From Roseiarcus sp963721905 (GTDB lineage: Bacteria > Pseudomonadota > Alphaproteobacteria > Rhizobiales > Beijerinckiaceae): a stretch of 64,000 nt of DNA. The notes below the pieces were generated by a model. It saw only the letters and a list, made by a program, of their open reading frames with translations. It was not told the origin of the DNA and did not search any database. Location: contig CAVRMF010000003.1 in assembly GCA_963721905.1 (NCBI GenBank), positions 149,189-213,188 on the forward strand, given 5' to 3'. Below, piece after piece: positions 8,383-16,006 of the stretch. Every line of letters starts with the position of its first letter. Position 1 is the first letter of the stretch. The position numbers and the translations under genes are program-made.

Positions 8383-8441
8383 GAACGAGGCGTTAGACAG
8401 CCACGCCAATTTGGGCGGGAGGGCGAGACAGGGAGCTAGCG

Positions 8442-8660
8442 ATGCCTGGATCGAACGCATGCCTGCGAGGCAAGGTGGCCGCGGTCACCGGCGCCGCGCG
8501 CGGGATTGGCCGCGCCGCGGCGATCGCTTTCGCCCGCGAGGGCGCGGACATCATCGGCGTCGATATCTTTGCGCCGGTCGACCCGCGTTCCGGCGTCACG
8601 CCATCGACCCCGGCGCGACGCCCCACTTCGGGGCGTGGGTTTTGCTGCTTCCGATCGTGA
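8442..8660 (+). pseudogene. Truncated short-chain dehydrogenase (N-terminal fragment)
   Basis: The fragment encodes LRGKVAAVTGAARGIGRAAA and FAREGADIIGVDIFAPV, which is the cofactor-binding Rossmann start (TGxxxGIG) of a short-chain dehydrogenase. After about 50 residues the similarity ends abruptly near 8590, the frame runs into a terminator-like hairpin and stops at 8660. The catalytic Ser-Tyr-Lys region is missing, so this is a remnant. Confidence 0.7.
8618..8643 (+). terminator. Rho-independent terminator-like hairpin
   Basis: ACGCCCC (8618-8624) pairs with GGGGCGT (8630-8636), followed by GGGTTTT. The stem is 7 bp with a 5-base loop. It lies where the truncated dehydrogenase loses similarity, suggesting the deletion joined the fragment to the 3' end of another transcription unit. 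Confidence 0.6.
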
Positions 8661-8770
8661 TGCTATCGGCGCTGGCAGTGCTCGACGGCGATGCAGGCGA
8701 AACCGTCTGACGCAATATGGCGTGATCGAGGGTCTGAATGCGAGCGAGGCCGCCTTTGGCGGACAGCGTC

Positions 8771-10114
8771 TCACGCTGCGGGCGCCACGGCGGCTTCCGT
8801 ATCCTCGGTGAGATCGACGGCGACTTGCCCGGAGAGAACTTCTCTCGCGAGGGCGACGTCGAGGTCTTGCTCCCACGCCGCGACGACGACGGTCGCCACG
8901 CAATTGCCGATCAAATTGCCCAGCGCCCGGGCCATGCCAACGAACCAGTCGATCGACAGGACGAGGACGAGCCCGATCGCCGGGATCGCTGGAACCGCGT
9001 TCAACGTGGCGGCGAGGATGACGATCGCCGAGCCGGGCACCCCGTGGGCTCCCTTGGACGTCACAAGGGAAATGGCGAGGATCAGGAGAAGATCGGCGAA
9101 AGAGAGCGGCGTGTTGGTCGCCTGTGCGATGAACACGGCAGCGAGCGTAAGATAGATTGAGAACGCGTCCAGGTTGAACGAGTAGCCGGTCGGCACGACG
9201 AGGCCGACGACGGACGGATCGACTCCCATGCGCTCGAGCTTGCGCATGATCTGCGGCAGGACTGCGTCGGACGACGCGGTCGCCAGAACGATCGTGAGCT
9301 CCTCGCGGAAGTAGTTGAGGAAACGGAGGATGCTCAATCCGGTGAAGATGCGCATGACCGCGCCCAGCACAACGAGCACGAAGAGCGCGACGGCGAGCCA
9401 GAAAACGGCCACCAGCGAAGCAAGCTGCTCGAGCGAGCCGACGCCGTATTCGCCGACCGTATAGGCCACTGCGCCCAGAACGCCGAGCGGCGCGAGGCGG
9501 ACGATCAGCCCAATGGCGCGGAACAGCACTTTCGAGACCATCTCGATCAGGTCCCCGACGGGTTTCGCGGGTTCGCCGACGAGCGCCAGGCTGACGCCGA
9601 AGACGATGGCGAAGAACAGCACCTGAAGGACGTCGTTCCGCGCCAGCGCGTCGAACACAGTGGTGGGGATGATATTGAGGATGAAGCCGCCGATCCCGCC
9701 GCCATGCAGCTTGTGGGCATTGTCGGCGTATGTGCTCAGCGCATGCGCGTCGAGCTTCGAGACGTCGATGTTCATGCCCTCGCCCGGGCGGATGAGGTAG
9801 GCCAGGATCAGCCCCACGGCGAGGGCGACGGTGGTCATGACTTCGAAGTAGAGAAGCGCCTTGACCCCGACGCGGCCGACCCTCTTGAGGTCGCCGGCGC
9901 CGGCAATGCCGTGCACCACCACGCAAAAGACGATCGGTGCCACAATCATCGTAATCAGCTTGAGGAAAGCATCGGAGAAGAATTTCAGGCCGATGGCGAA
10001 ATCGGGCGTCGCCACGCCGAGCGCGACGCCGAGGACGAGCCCCGCGACGACTTGCGCGAACAGCGACTTATAGAGTGGTCTTCGAGGGGCGGCGGGAGCT
10101 GCGGCGTACGTCAT
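8771..10114 (-). CDS. dctA: C4-dicarboxylate:cation symporter DctA
   Basis: A 447-residue inner-membrane transporter of the DAACS/GltPh family, the normal length for DctA, which imports succinate, fumarate and malate. Family landmarks in order are the N-terminal LYKSLFAQVVAGLVLGVALG, the re-entrant loop TASSDAVLPQ, GYSFNLDAFSIYL (TM7 NMDGT region), VTSKGAHGVPGSAIVIL (second re-entrant loop) and IDWFVGMARALGNLIGN (TM8 substrate-binding Asp, Arg and Asn). No DctB/DctD pair is in the window, so regulation is not visible. The ATG at 10114 begins MTYAAAPAAPRRPLYKS. Confidence 0.92.
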   Translation of the reverse strand: MTYAAAPAAPRRPLYKSLFAQVVAGLVLGVALGVATPDFAIGLKFFSDAFLKLITMIVAPIVFCVVVHGIAGAGDLKRVGRVGVKALLYFEVMTTVALAVGLILAYLIRPGEGMNIDVSKLDAHALSTYADNAHKLHGGGIGGFILNIIPTTVFDALARNDVLQVLFFAIVFGVSLALVGEPAKPVGDLIEMVSKVLFRAIGLIVRLAPLGVLGAVAYTVGEYGVGSLEQLASLVAVFWLAVALFVLVVLGAVMRIFTGLSILRFLNYFREELTIVLATASSDAVLPQIMRKLERMGVDPSVVGLVVPTGYSFNLDAFSIYLTLAAVFIAQATNTPLSFADLLLILAISLVTSKGAHGVPGSAIVILAATLNAVPAIPAIGLVLVLSIDWFVGMARALGNLIGNCVATVVVAAWEQDLDVALAREVLSGQVAVDLTEDTEAAVAPAA

Positions 10115-10223
10115 CGGACCCTTTGAGCGATGGTGGGATCGGTCTGGCTACGCAAGAGCCTTGCCACGCTCAAACCCGTATATCGCCGCGGCTGGTCTCC
10201 ATCCCAGCGAGGGAGGCGACCCG

Positions 10224-11291
10224 TCAGATTCCGATTGTCTGCTTCGAGCTTCGATGGGCGGCATAACCGAGGCTGGCGAAGCCGATCAGGATCATCGCCC
10301 AGGTCGAGGGCTCGGGGATCACCGGAATCGCGGCTGTGGCCCAGACGAAAGTGCCGCCCCCGCCGCCGCCGCCACCAAAGCCATACCCGCCTTGGCCGCC
10401 GACCGCGATGTCCAGGACGAAGCCGGCGGAGAGCTCGATATAGCCGGAAACCTCGGCGCCAAATCCGCCTTCACCGTTTATGGCGCCGATGCTATTCACC
10501 GGCCCGCCTTGCGCGCCGGCCGCCTCGATCCAGTAGTGGCCGGTTGTCGCCGCGGTAAATAGGACGACGCCTCCGCTGTAGGAGATCGTCGTCGTCACGC
10601 CGCCTGTCTCAATCTCGACAAAGCCGTCGTAGCCGGGGAGGTCGCCGCCGTTCGGCGTGCCATTCGCGCCCGCGGTCATAGTGACGCCAGTGAATTGGCT
10701 TTCGACATAGGAGCCGCCGCCCCCGCCGGCCTGGGAGAGGACCATGCCACTCGAATTCTTATATTGCGCCGAGCCTCCGCCGCCGCCGGAATATCCGCCT
10801 CCGCCGCCGCCCGCGCCGCCTGGGCCGCCGGCGCCGCCGCCTCCGAATCCACCGGACCCCGATACGCCGCTAGAGCCCGTCACGCCGAGGCCGCCGGCGA
10901 AGGTCGGATAGCTCAAGCCCCCGGGCCCGCCGGGGGTAAAGACGCCGTGGATTGAGCCGCCATTGCCGTGACCACCGTTTTGGAGCCACCCGGCCCCGCC
11001 GCCGCCATTGCCGCCGCCGATATAGAACCCACCACCGCCCCCGCCGCCGGCGGTCCCGCCGGAGCCGCCGCCGTCGGTGGAGCTGGCCAAGCCAGTCTGG
11101 CCGGAGGTCGTGATCTGGCCCGGTCCGCCAGGATGGAACGACCCGCTTTCGCCGCCGCCGCCGCCGCCGCCCGCGACGAGGAGGGGTATAACGCTGGCGG
11201 CGGCCGGAACGTACCAAACCAAGCCCACGGCCAACGTTAAACCCGCAATACCCCCAACCGAACACGTCCGCAGAAAGCTTCTATTGTCCAT
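10224..11291 (-). CDS. Glycine-rich PEP-CTERM sorting domain protein
   Basis: A secreted protein of 355 residues. ATG 11291 follows GGAGGAAG and gives MDNRSFLRTC, then a hydrophobic signal (GGIAGLTLAVGLVWYVPAAAS). The body is dominated by Gly-rich runs (GGGGGGG repeats mixed with S, A, N), similar to glycine-rich surface proteins. The C-terminus IPEPSTWAMILIGFASLGY followed by AAHRSSKQ is a PEP-CTERM signal (PEP motif, membrane helix, basic tail) recognised by exosortases. No exosortase gene is in the window. A longer start at 11345 lacks a ribosome binding site. Function unknown, probably surface or matrix; a second PEP-CTERM-like protein is at 55429. Confidence 0.82.
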   Translation of the reverse strand: MDNRSFLRTCSVGGIAGLTLAVGLVWYVPAAASVIPLLVAGGGGGGGESGSFHPGGPGQITTSGQTGLASSTDGGGSGGTAGGGGGGGFYIGGGNGGGGAGWLQNGGHGNGGSIHGVFTPGGPGGLSYPTFAGGLGVTGSSGVSGSGGFGGGGAGGPGGAGGGGGGYSGGGGGSAQYKNSSGMVLSQAGGGGGSYVESQFTGVTMTAGANGTPNGGDLPGYDGFVEIETGGVTTTISYSGGVVLFTAATTGHYWIEAAGAQGGPVNSIGAINGEGGFGAEVSGYIELSAGFVLDIAVGGQGGYGFGGGGGGGGTFVWATAAIPVIPEPSTWAMILIGFASLGYAAHRSSKQTIGI

Positions 11292-11629
11292 AGAACTTCC
11301 TCCGAGAATGACTAACAACCAACTGCCAATCACCGATGCTTGCAACTATGAATTTGTCAATAGATAGTGCGCGTCTAATCTGCTATGCACGCGCAATTTT
11401 TGTTTTCCCAGTCCATCGTTGCCTAAACCTAATGCATTTTGGCGCAAAAAGAACTTAAGTTTACACCCGTATGCTTGTTTGTCCCGTCTGGACCCGTCGC
11501 GACGCGGCTGCCTGATCACAACGCGTAGGTTGTATTGCTACGGAAGCCCTGGTGACGGGGTCTCCATCGGTCAAAATGGCGATGGCGATTACAGCGCTGT
11601 TAGCGCGGCGGGTGTTGTTCTTCAGCATC
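11292..11629. other. Intergenic region upstream of the PEP-CTERM gene, no gene seen
   Basis: The 338-bp stretch is A/T-richer than its surroundings between about 11330 and 11470 and likely contains the promoter of the PEP-CTERM gene. No open frame has convincing coding features. Confidence 0.45.
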
Positions 11630-11785
11630 TCAGCCGCGGCGGGCGACGTAGTTTAGCGCCCGGTCGGCGCCGGCGCGCTCCAAGGCGAGCAGGCTTTCCA
11701 TCATCGCCTGTTCTCGATCCTGGGTCGCCGTCATGATCGTCGAATATTCGCCGCTGACCCGTATCGTCAGGGCGCCAACCGGCAT
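11630..11785 (-). pseudogene. hemB 3'-end fragment B (51-codon open frame)
   Basis: The minus-strand frame from ATG 11785 to TGA 11630 encodes 51 residues, including VSGEYSTIMTATQD and AMMESLLALERAGADRALNY. The intact hemB has VSGEYSMIM and AMMESLIAFKRAGADGVLTY at the same places; the fragment lacks four residues between these blocks. Similarity covers only the last sixth of the enzyme, without the Schiff-base lysines, so it cannot be an ALAD. It has the same orientation as hemB and as fragment A. Whether the frame is expressed is unknown. Confidence 0.7.
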
Positions 11786-11905
11786 AGCTCAACCTTCAAC
11801 GAGGCCAAGCCCACCCATTGTTGTGGGGACGTCAAACGGCAGATATAGCGTCAGCTTGTCCTCTCCCGGCGGCGGTCCGTTTGTTTTCCAAGGATGACTT
11901 AAGCC

Positions 11906-12930
11906 ATGCGGCAGATCTGGATTTCGAAATCTGGCCCGCCAGAGGTTCTTGTCGTCAAAGAGGCGCCTGATCCTCATCCGGCGGCAGATGAGATGCGCAT
12001 CCGGGTGGAGGCGAGCGGCGTCAATTTCGCCGACGTTATGGGCCGCCTCGGGCTCTATCCGGACCTGCCGCGCATCCCTGTCGTGCCGGGTTACGAAGTC
12101 GCCGGACGCGTTGACGCAGCCGGCGCCGGAGTCGACGCCAGCTGGATCGGGCGCGATGTTTTCGCGGCGACCCACTTCGGCGGCTACGCCGACGTGGTCT
12201 GCGCGCCGCAGGCGCAAGTCTTCCCGCGACCGTCCAACATGTCCGCTCAGGAGGGCGCGTCGATCCCAGTGAACTATCTGACCGCTTGGCAGCTGATTGT
12301 CGTGATGGGCGGATTGAAGGCGAGCGAGACGGTGCTCATTCATTCCGCCGGCGGCGGCGTTGGCATCGCCGCGACCCAGATCGCCAAGCACATCGGGGCG
12401 AAGGTCATCGGAACGGCGTCTGCCGGCAAGCATGAGGAGCTGCGCACGCTCGGCGTCGATCACCTGATTGACTATCAGGACCGAGGACTTCGAAGAGCGA
12501 GCGCGTCAGATCACGGGCGGGCGAGGCGTCGAGCTCATCCTCGATGCGGTCGGCGGAGACTTGCTCAAGAAGGGTTATCGCCTCCTCGCGCCCACTGGCC
12601 GCCTCGGAGTGTTCGGCGCCTCGTCGGCCGCCACCAGCAAGGGCGCAGGATACCTGGGCATGGTGTCCATGCTGGCGAATACGCCTTGGGTCCAGTTCAA
12701 TCCGCTCTCGCTGATGAACGCCAATAAGGGGGTCTTCGGCGTCAATCTGGGTCACATGTGGGCCGAGTTCGACCGTATGCGGCCCTGGATGGATCAGCTT
12801 ACTGGGTTTGTGGGACAATGGCGCGATCAAGCCGAAGATCGCTCGGGTTTTCAGCTTCGACGAAGCCCCGTTGGCCCATCATTTCATTCAGGACCGCAAG
12901 AATGTCGGGAAGGTGCTGCTTGCGCCTTAA
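11906..12930 (+). pseudogene. Zeta-crystallin/VAT-1-type quinone oxidoreductase with two frameshifts
   Basis: ATG 11906 opens a zinc-free MDR enzyme: MRQIWISKSGPPEVLVVKEA, ASGVNFADVMGRLGLYP, then the NADPH-binding motif HSAGGGVGIAATQIA. Around 12475 the frame shifts (HLIDYQ continues as TEDFEERARQITGGRGVELI), and around 12797 it shifts again into LWDNGAIKPKIARVFSFDEA and ends NVGKVLLAP at TAA 12928-12930. If both shifts were corrected, a protein of normal length (about 340 residues) would result. The stop codon overlaps that of hemB, so the two genes converge with a 4-bp TTAA junction. Two single-base changes in one gene favour real decay over one sequencing error, but neither is excluded. 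Confidence 0.75.
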
Positions 12931-13970
12931 GCCGGTGGTCGGGCTTTGAGAAGCTTCTCCGCCGCGCGGGGCGCGAAGTAGGTCAGGACCCCGTCGGCGC
13001 CGGCGCGCTTGAAGGCGATGAGGCTCTCCATCATCGCCTTGTCGCCGTCGATCCAGCCGTTCATCGCCGCCGCCATGATCATCGAATATTCGCCGCTCAC
13101 CTGATAGGCGAAGGTCGGCGCGCCGAATTCGTCCTTCACCCGGCGGATGATGTCGAGATAGGGCATGCCGGGCTTGACCATCACCATGTCAGCGCCCTCG
13201 TCGAGGTCGAGCGCGACTTCGCGCAAGGCCTCGTCGCTGTTGGCCGGGTCCATCTGATAGGTGCGCTTGTCGCCTTTCAGCGCGCCGGCGGAGCCGAGCG
13301 CGTCGCGGAACGGCCCATAGAAGGCTGAAGCGTATTTCGCCGCGTAGGCCAGGATCTGCACGTCGAGGAAGCCTTCGGCGTCGAGCGCCTCGCGGATGGC
13401 GCCGACCCGCCCGTCCATCATGTCGGAAGGCGCGATCACGTCGGCCCCGGCGCGCGCCTGGTTCAGCGACTGGCGCACCAGCGCCTTGACGGTCTCGTCG
13501 TTGAGGATGCGGATGTCGCCGTCGCGCTCAAGCACGAGGCCGTCATGGCCGTGGCTGGTATAGGGGTCGAGCGCGACGTCGGTGACGAGGCCGAGAGCGG
13601 GAAACTCGCGCTTGATCGCCCGGCAAGCCTTGCAGACGAGATTGCTCTCGTTGAACGCCTCCGACCCGTGCTCGTCCTTGAGATGCGGCTCGGTGTAGGG
13701 GAAGAAGGCGATCGCCGGGATGTCGAGCTTCATCGCCCGCTCGGCCTCGCGCACCGCCTCGTCGACGCTGAGCCGGTCAATGCCCGGCATCGCTGCGACC
13801 GGAACCCGCCTGGCTTTGCCCTCGACCAGAAAGAGCGGCCAAATGAGATCATTGGTCGTCAGCACATGTTCCTTGACCAGCCGCCGCGCCCATTCGGCCT
13901 TGCGGTTGCGCCGGGGGCGATGTGCGATGTCGAGCCGGTGAGCTTCCGAGGCGCGGGACGGCTTGTTCAT
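12927..13970 (-). CDS. hemB: Delta-aminolevulinic acid dehydratase (porphobilinogen synthase)
   Basis: This cytoplasmic enzyme condenses two 5-aminolevulinate molecules to porphobilinogen, the second step of tetrapyrrole synthesis here. About 347 residues. The active-site lysines are in YAAKYASAFYGPFRDA and MVMVKPGMPYLD. The metal loop reads DVALDPYTSHGHDGL, with Asp instead of the three Cys of zinc enzymes, so it belongs to the Mg-dependent type of alphaproteobacteria. I chose ATG 13970 (MNKPSRASEAHRL), with GGAGGAG upstream; the longer frame from 14003 would place that site inside the gene. Two decayed copies of its 3' end lie at 5382-5456 and 11630-11785. Confidence 0.95.
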   Translation of the reverse strand: MNKPSRASEAHRLDIAHRPRRNRKAEWARRLVKEHVLTTNDLIWPLFLVEGKARRVPVAAMPGIDRLSVDEAVREAERAMKLDIPAIAFFPYTEPHLKDEHGSEAFNESNLVCKACRAIKREFPALGLVTDVALDPYTSHGHDGLVLERDGDIRILNDETVKALVRQSLNQARAGADVIAPSDMMDGRVGAIREALDAEGFLDVQILAYAAKYASAFYGPFRDALGSAGALKGDKRTYQMDPANSDEALREVALDLDEGADMVMVKPGMPYLDIIRRVKDEFGAPTFAYQVSGEYSMIMAAAMNGWIDGDKAMMESLIAFKRAGADGVLTYFAPRAAEKLLKARPPA

Positions 13971-14028
13971 GGGGGCGAGGCTCCTCCGGCGAGGATTATA
14001 CATCCCTGAGCGCGCCTGGAAGCTCCCT

Positions 14029-14136
14029 TGTCATTCCCGGCGGACCGCAGGTCCGATCGGGAATCCAAAGTCGCGAGCGCCAGCGGACGTCGCCCTGGAT
14101 TCCCGATCGGCCGCCCTGCGGCCGTCGGGAATGACA
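14029..14136. repeat. 108-bp palindromic intergenic element
   Basis: The outer arms TGTCATTCCCG (14029-14039) and CGGGAATGACA (14126-14136) are perfect inverted repeats. The inner parts (CGATCGGGAATCCA and TGGATTCCCGATCGG) are also inverted. It is a typical dispersed intergenic palindrome of Hyphomicrobiales, lying between the hemB start and the 3' end of the flavoprotein gene. Confidence 0.75.
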
Positions 14137-14145
14137 CCGGGCCGC

Positions 14146-15516
14146 TCAAGCCGACAGCTCGCCGAAGACCGTCGGCACGAGTTCGGAAACAGTCGGATGG
14201 ATCGCCATCACGCGGGTGTAGGCCGAAGCCGTGACGCCCGCCGCCATCGCCTCGATCACCCCATGAATCGCCTCGTCGCCGCCGACGCCCAAAATCGCCG
14301 CCCCAAGGATCGCGTCGGTGTTGTGATCGACCACGACTTTCATGAAGCCGCGCGTTTCGCCTTTCTCGACCGCGCGGCCCACGCGCGTCATCGGCCGAAC
14401 GCCGATCCGGACCGCATGGCCCTTGGCGCGGGCCGCGGCCTCGGTCAGGCCGACCCGGCCGAGCGGCGGGTCGATGTAGAGCGCGTAGACCGGAATGCGG
14501 TCGCTCACCTTGCGTTGGGCGCCGTCCAGCAGGTTCGCGGCGACGATTTCGTAGTCGTTGTACGAGGTATGCGTGAACGCGCCGCGGCCGTTGCAGTCGC
14601 CGAGCGCCCAGATGTGGGGGACGCTGGTGCGCAATCCGTCATCGACAACGACGTAGCCGCGCGGGTCAATCTTAACGCCCGCCGCCTCGAGCCCGAGGTC
14701 GTCGGTGTTCGGCCGGCGGCCGACTGCGAGCAGCACATGGGAGCCCACCTCTTCGGGTTCGCCCGTCGCGCAATTGACGCCGACCGCGATATCCGCGCCG
14801 CGCGGCGCGAAGCGGATGCACTCGGCGTCGCAGCGGATCGCGATTCCCTCCGCTTCGAGGATCTCGCGGATCGCGTCGGAAACGGCTTCATCCTCGCGGG
14901 CAATCAGGCGCGGCATCTTCTCCACCACCGTCACCGCTGAGCCGAAGCGCCGGAAAATCTGCGCGAATTCGAGGCCGATGTAACTTCCCCCGACGATGAC
15001 GAGTCGCGGGGGCAGGGCGTCGAGTTCGAGCAGCGTCGTGTTGGTCAGCGTCCTTACCTGATCGCGACCCGGAAAATCGGGCGCGACGGCGCGGCAGCCG
15101 ACGTTGATGAAGAAGCGGTCGGCCTCGAGCATGTCGTCGCCGACCCGAACTGTCGTTGGCGACACGAAGCAGGCCTGACCCTCAAAGAGGGTGCAGTTCG
15201 CCATGCCCTTGAGCCAGGCTTCGAGGCCTGAGCGGGAGGCGCCGACAACCTTGTCCTTGCGGGCCATGACGGCCGCGAAATCGATCCCGACCGGTCCGGC
15301 GCTCACCCCGAATTCGCCCGCGCGCGTAGCGAGGTGGGCCGCATAGGCGCTGGCGACCAGGGTCTTGGTCGGCGTGCAACCGGTGTTGACGCAGGTCCCG
15401 CCGATAAGCTTGCGCTCGATGAGGGCGACCGTCTTTCCGGTCGCAGCGATCCGACCGACCATCGGCGGCCCGGCCTGGCCGGCGCCGATCACGATCGCGT
15501 CGAAGCGGCGGTTCAT
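14146..15516 (-). CDS. Class I pyridine nucleotide-disulfide oxidoreductase (mercuric reductase-like)
   Basis: A 456-residue FAD enzyme of the mercuric reductase/dihydrolipoamide dehydrogenase family. It shows the FAD-binding start FDAIVIGAGQAGPPMVGRIA, the redox-active disulphide GGTCVNTGCTPTKTLVASA, the NAD(P)H-binding VIVGGSYIGLEFAQIF, the second FAD motif PHIWALGDCNGRGAFTHTSY, and the C-terminal His-Glu pair in AIHPTVSELVPTVFGE. It lacks the N-terminal heavy-metal domain and C-terminal Cys pair of true MerA, so mercury reduction is not supported; the substrate is unknown. Its ATG overlaps the stop of the DUF4126 gene by two bases (ATGA), indicating translational coupling. Confidence 0.85.
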   Translation of the reverse strand: MNRRFDAIVIGAGQAGPPMVGRIAATGKTVALIERKLIGGTCVNTGCTPTKTLVASAYAAHLATRAGEFGVSAGPVGIDFAAVMARKDKVVGASRSGLEAWLKGMANCTLFEGQACFVSPTTVRVGDDMLEADRFFINVGCRAVAPDFPGRDQVRTLTNTTLLELDALPPRLVIVGGSYIGLEFAQIFRRFGSAVTVVEKMPRLIAREDEAVSDAIREILEAEGIAIRCDAECIRFAPRGADIAVGVNCATGEPEEVGSHVLLAVGRRPNTDDLGLEAAGVKIDPRGYVVVDDGLRTSVPHIWALGDCNGRGAFTHTSYNDYEIVAANLLDGAQRKVSDRIPVYALYIDPPLGRVGLTEAAARAKGHAVRIGVRPMTRVGRAVEKGETRGFMKVVVDHNTDAILGAAILGVGGDEAIHGVIEAMAAGVTASAYTRVMAIHPTVSELVPTVFGELSA

Positions 15517-15974
15517 CGGAGCGCCAGGACGATGATCAGGCCAAGGACGATCGCGGCCGCGTCCTCGATGAACGCGGCGGGCGCATCGCGTCCGAAGGCC
15601 TTGGCCATGCGGGTCCGAACCTCGGCGCAGCCGTACGTGCCAATGACTGCGCCGATCACGCCGGCGACGATGCCGACGATCCACGAACCGCCTGCCGCGC
15701 CGAGCGTCGCGCCGCACAAAGCGCCGCTGAGGAGGCGGGCGCCGAATTGCATCGGCACTTTCCGGCTCGGCGTCGAGGGAAGCTGGTCCGTGACCAGTTC
15801 GACCAGCGCAAGAGCGGTGAAGATCCACGGGGTCCAGGCGTAGCCGATGAAGGCGAGCCAGGAGCCGTTGAGATTGAGTGGGATCAGCCGGGCGGCCCAG
15901 CTCACGGCCGCAAGCGCCGTGAAGACACGCGAACCCGCCACGATCCCGGCCAGGAGCGCAAGTCCGTAGAGCAT
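15513..15974 (-). CDS. DUF4126 family membrane protein
   Basis: A 153-residue membrane protein with four or five hydrophobic helices. The start MLYGLALLAGIVAGSRVFTA, then AWTPWIFTALALVELVTDQL and PSRKVPMQFGARLLSGALCG, match the DUF4126 pattern. It is the upstream partner of the flavoprotein gene with an ATGA overlap, so the two are probably co-expressed; in many proteobacteria DUF4126 genes lie next to such a reductase. Function unknown. Confidence 0.8.
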   Translation of the reverse strand: MLYGLALLAGIVAGSRVFTALAAVSWAARLIPLNLNGSWLAFIGYAWTPWIFTALALVELVTDQLPSTPSRKVPMQFGARLLSGALCGATLGAAGGSWIVGIVAGVIGAVIGTYGCAEVRTRMAKAFGRDAPAAFIEDAAAIVLGLIIVLALR

Positions 15975-16006
15975 AGGTTGGCCCCTCCTTGCGGGCGGAG
16001 TTCGCC

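Noticed and set aside
5382..13029. Integrative element inserted at hemB as a firm call
   Set aside because: No integrase, excisionase or identical att cores are visible; only the repeated hemB ends are seen, so it is kept as a finding.
14146..15516. Mercuric reductase (merA)
   Set aside because: The HMA domain, the C-terminal Cys pair and other mer genes are missing; only the general family is supported.
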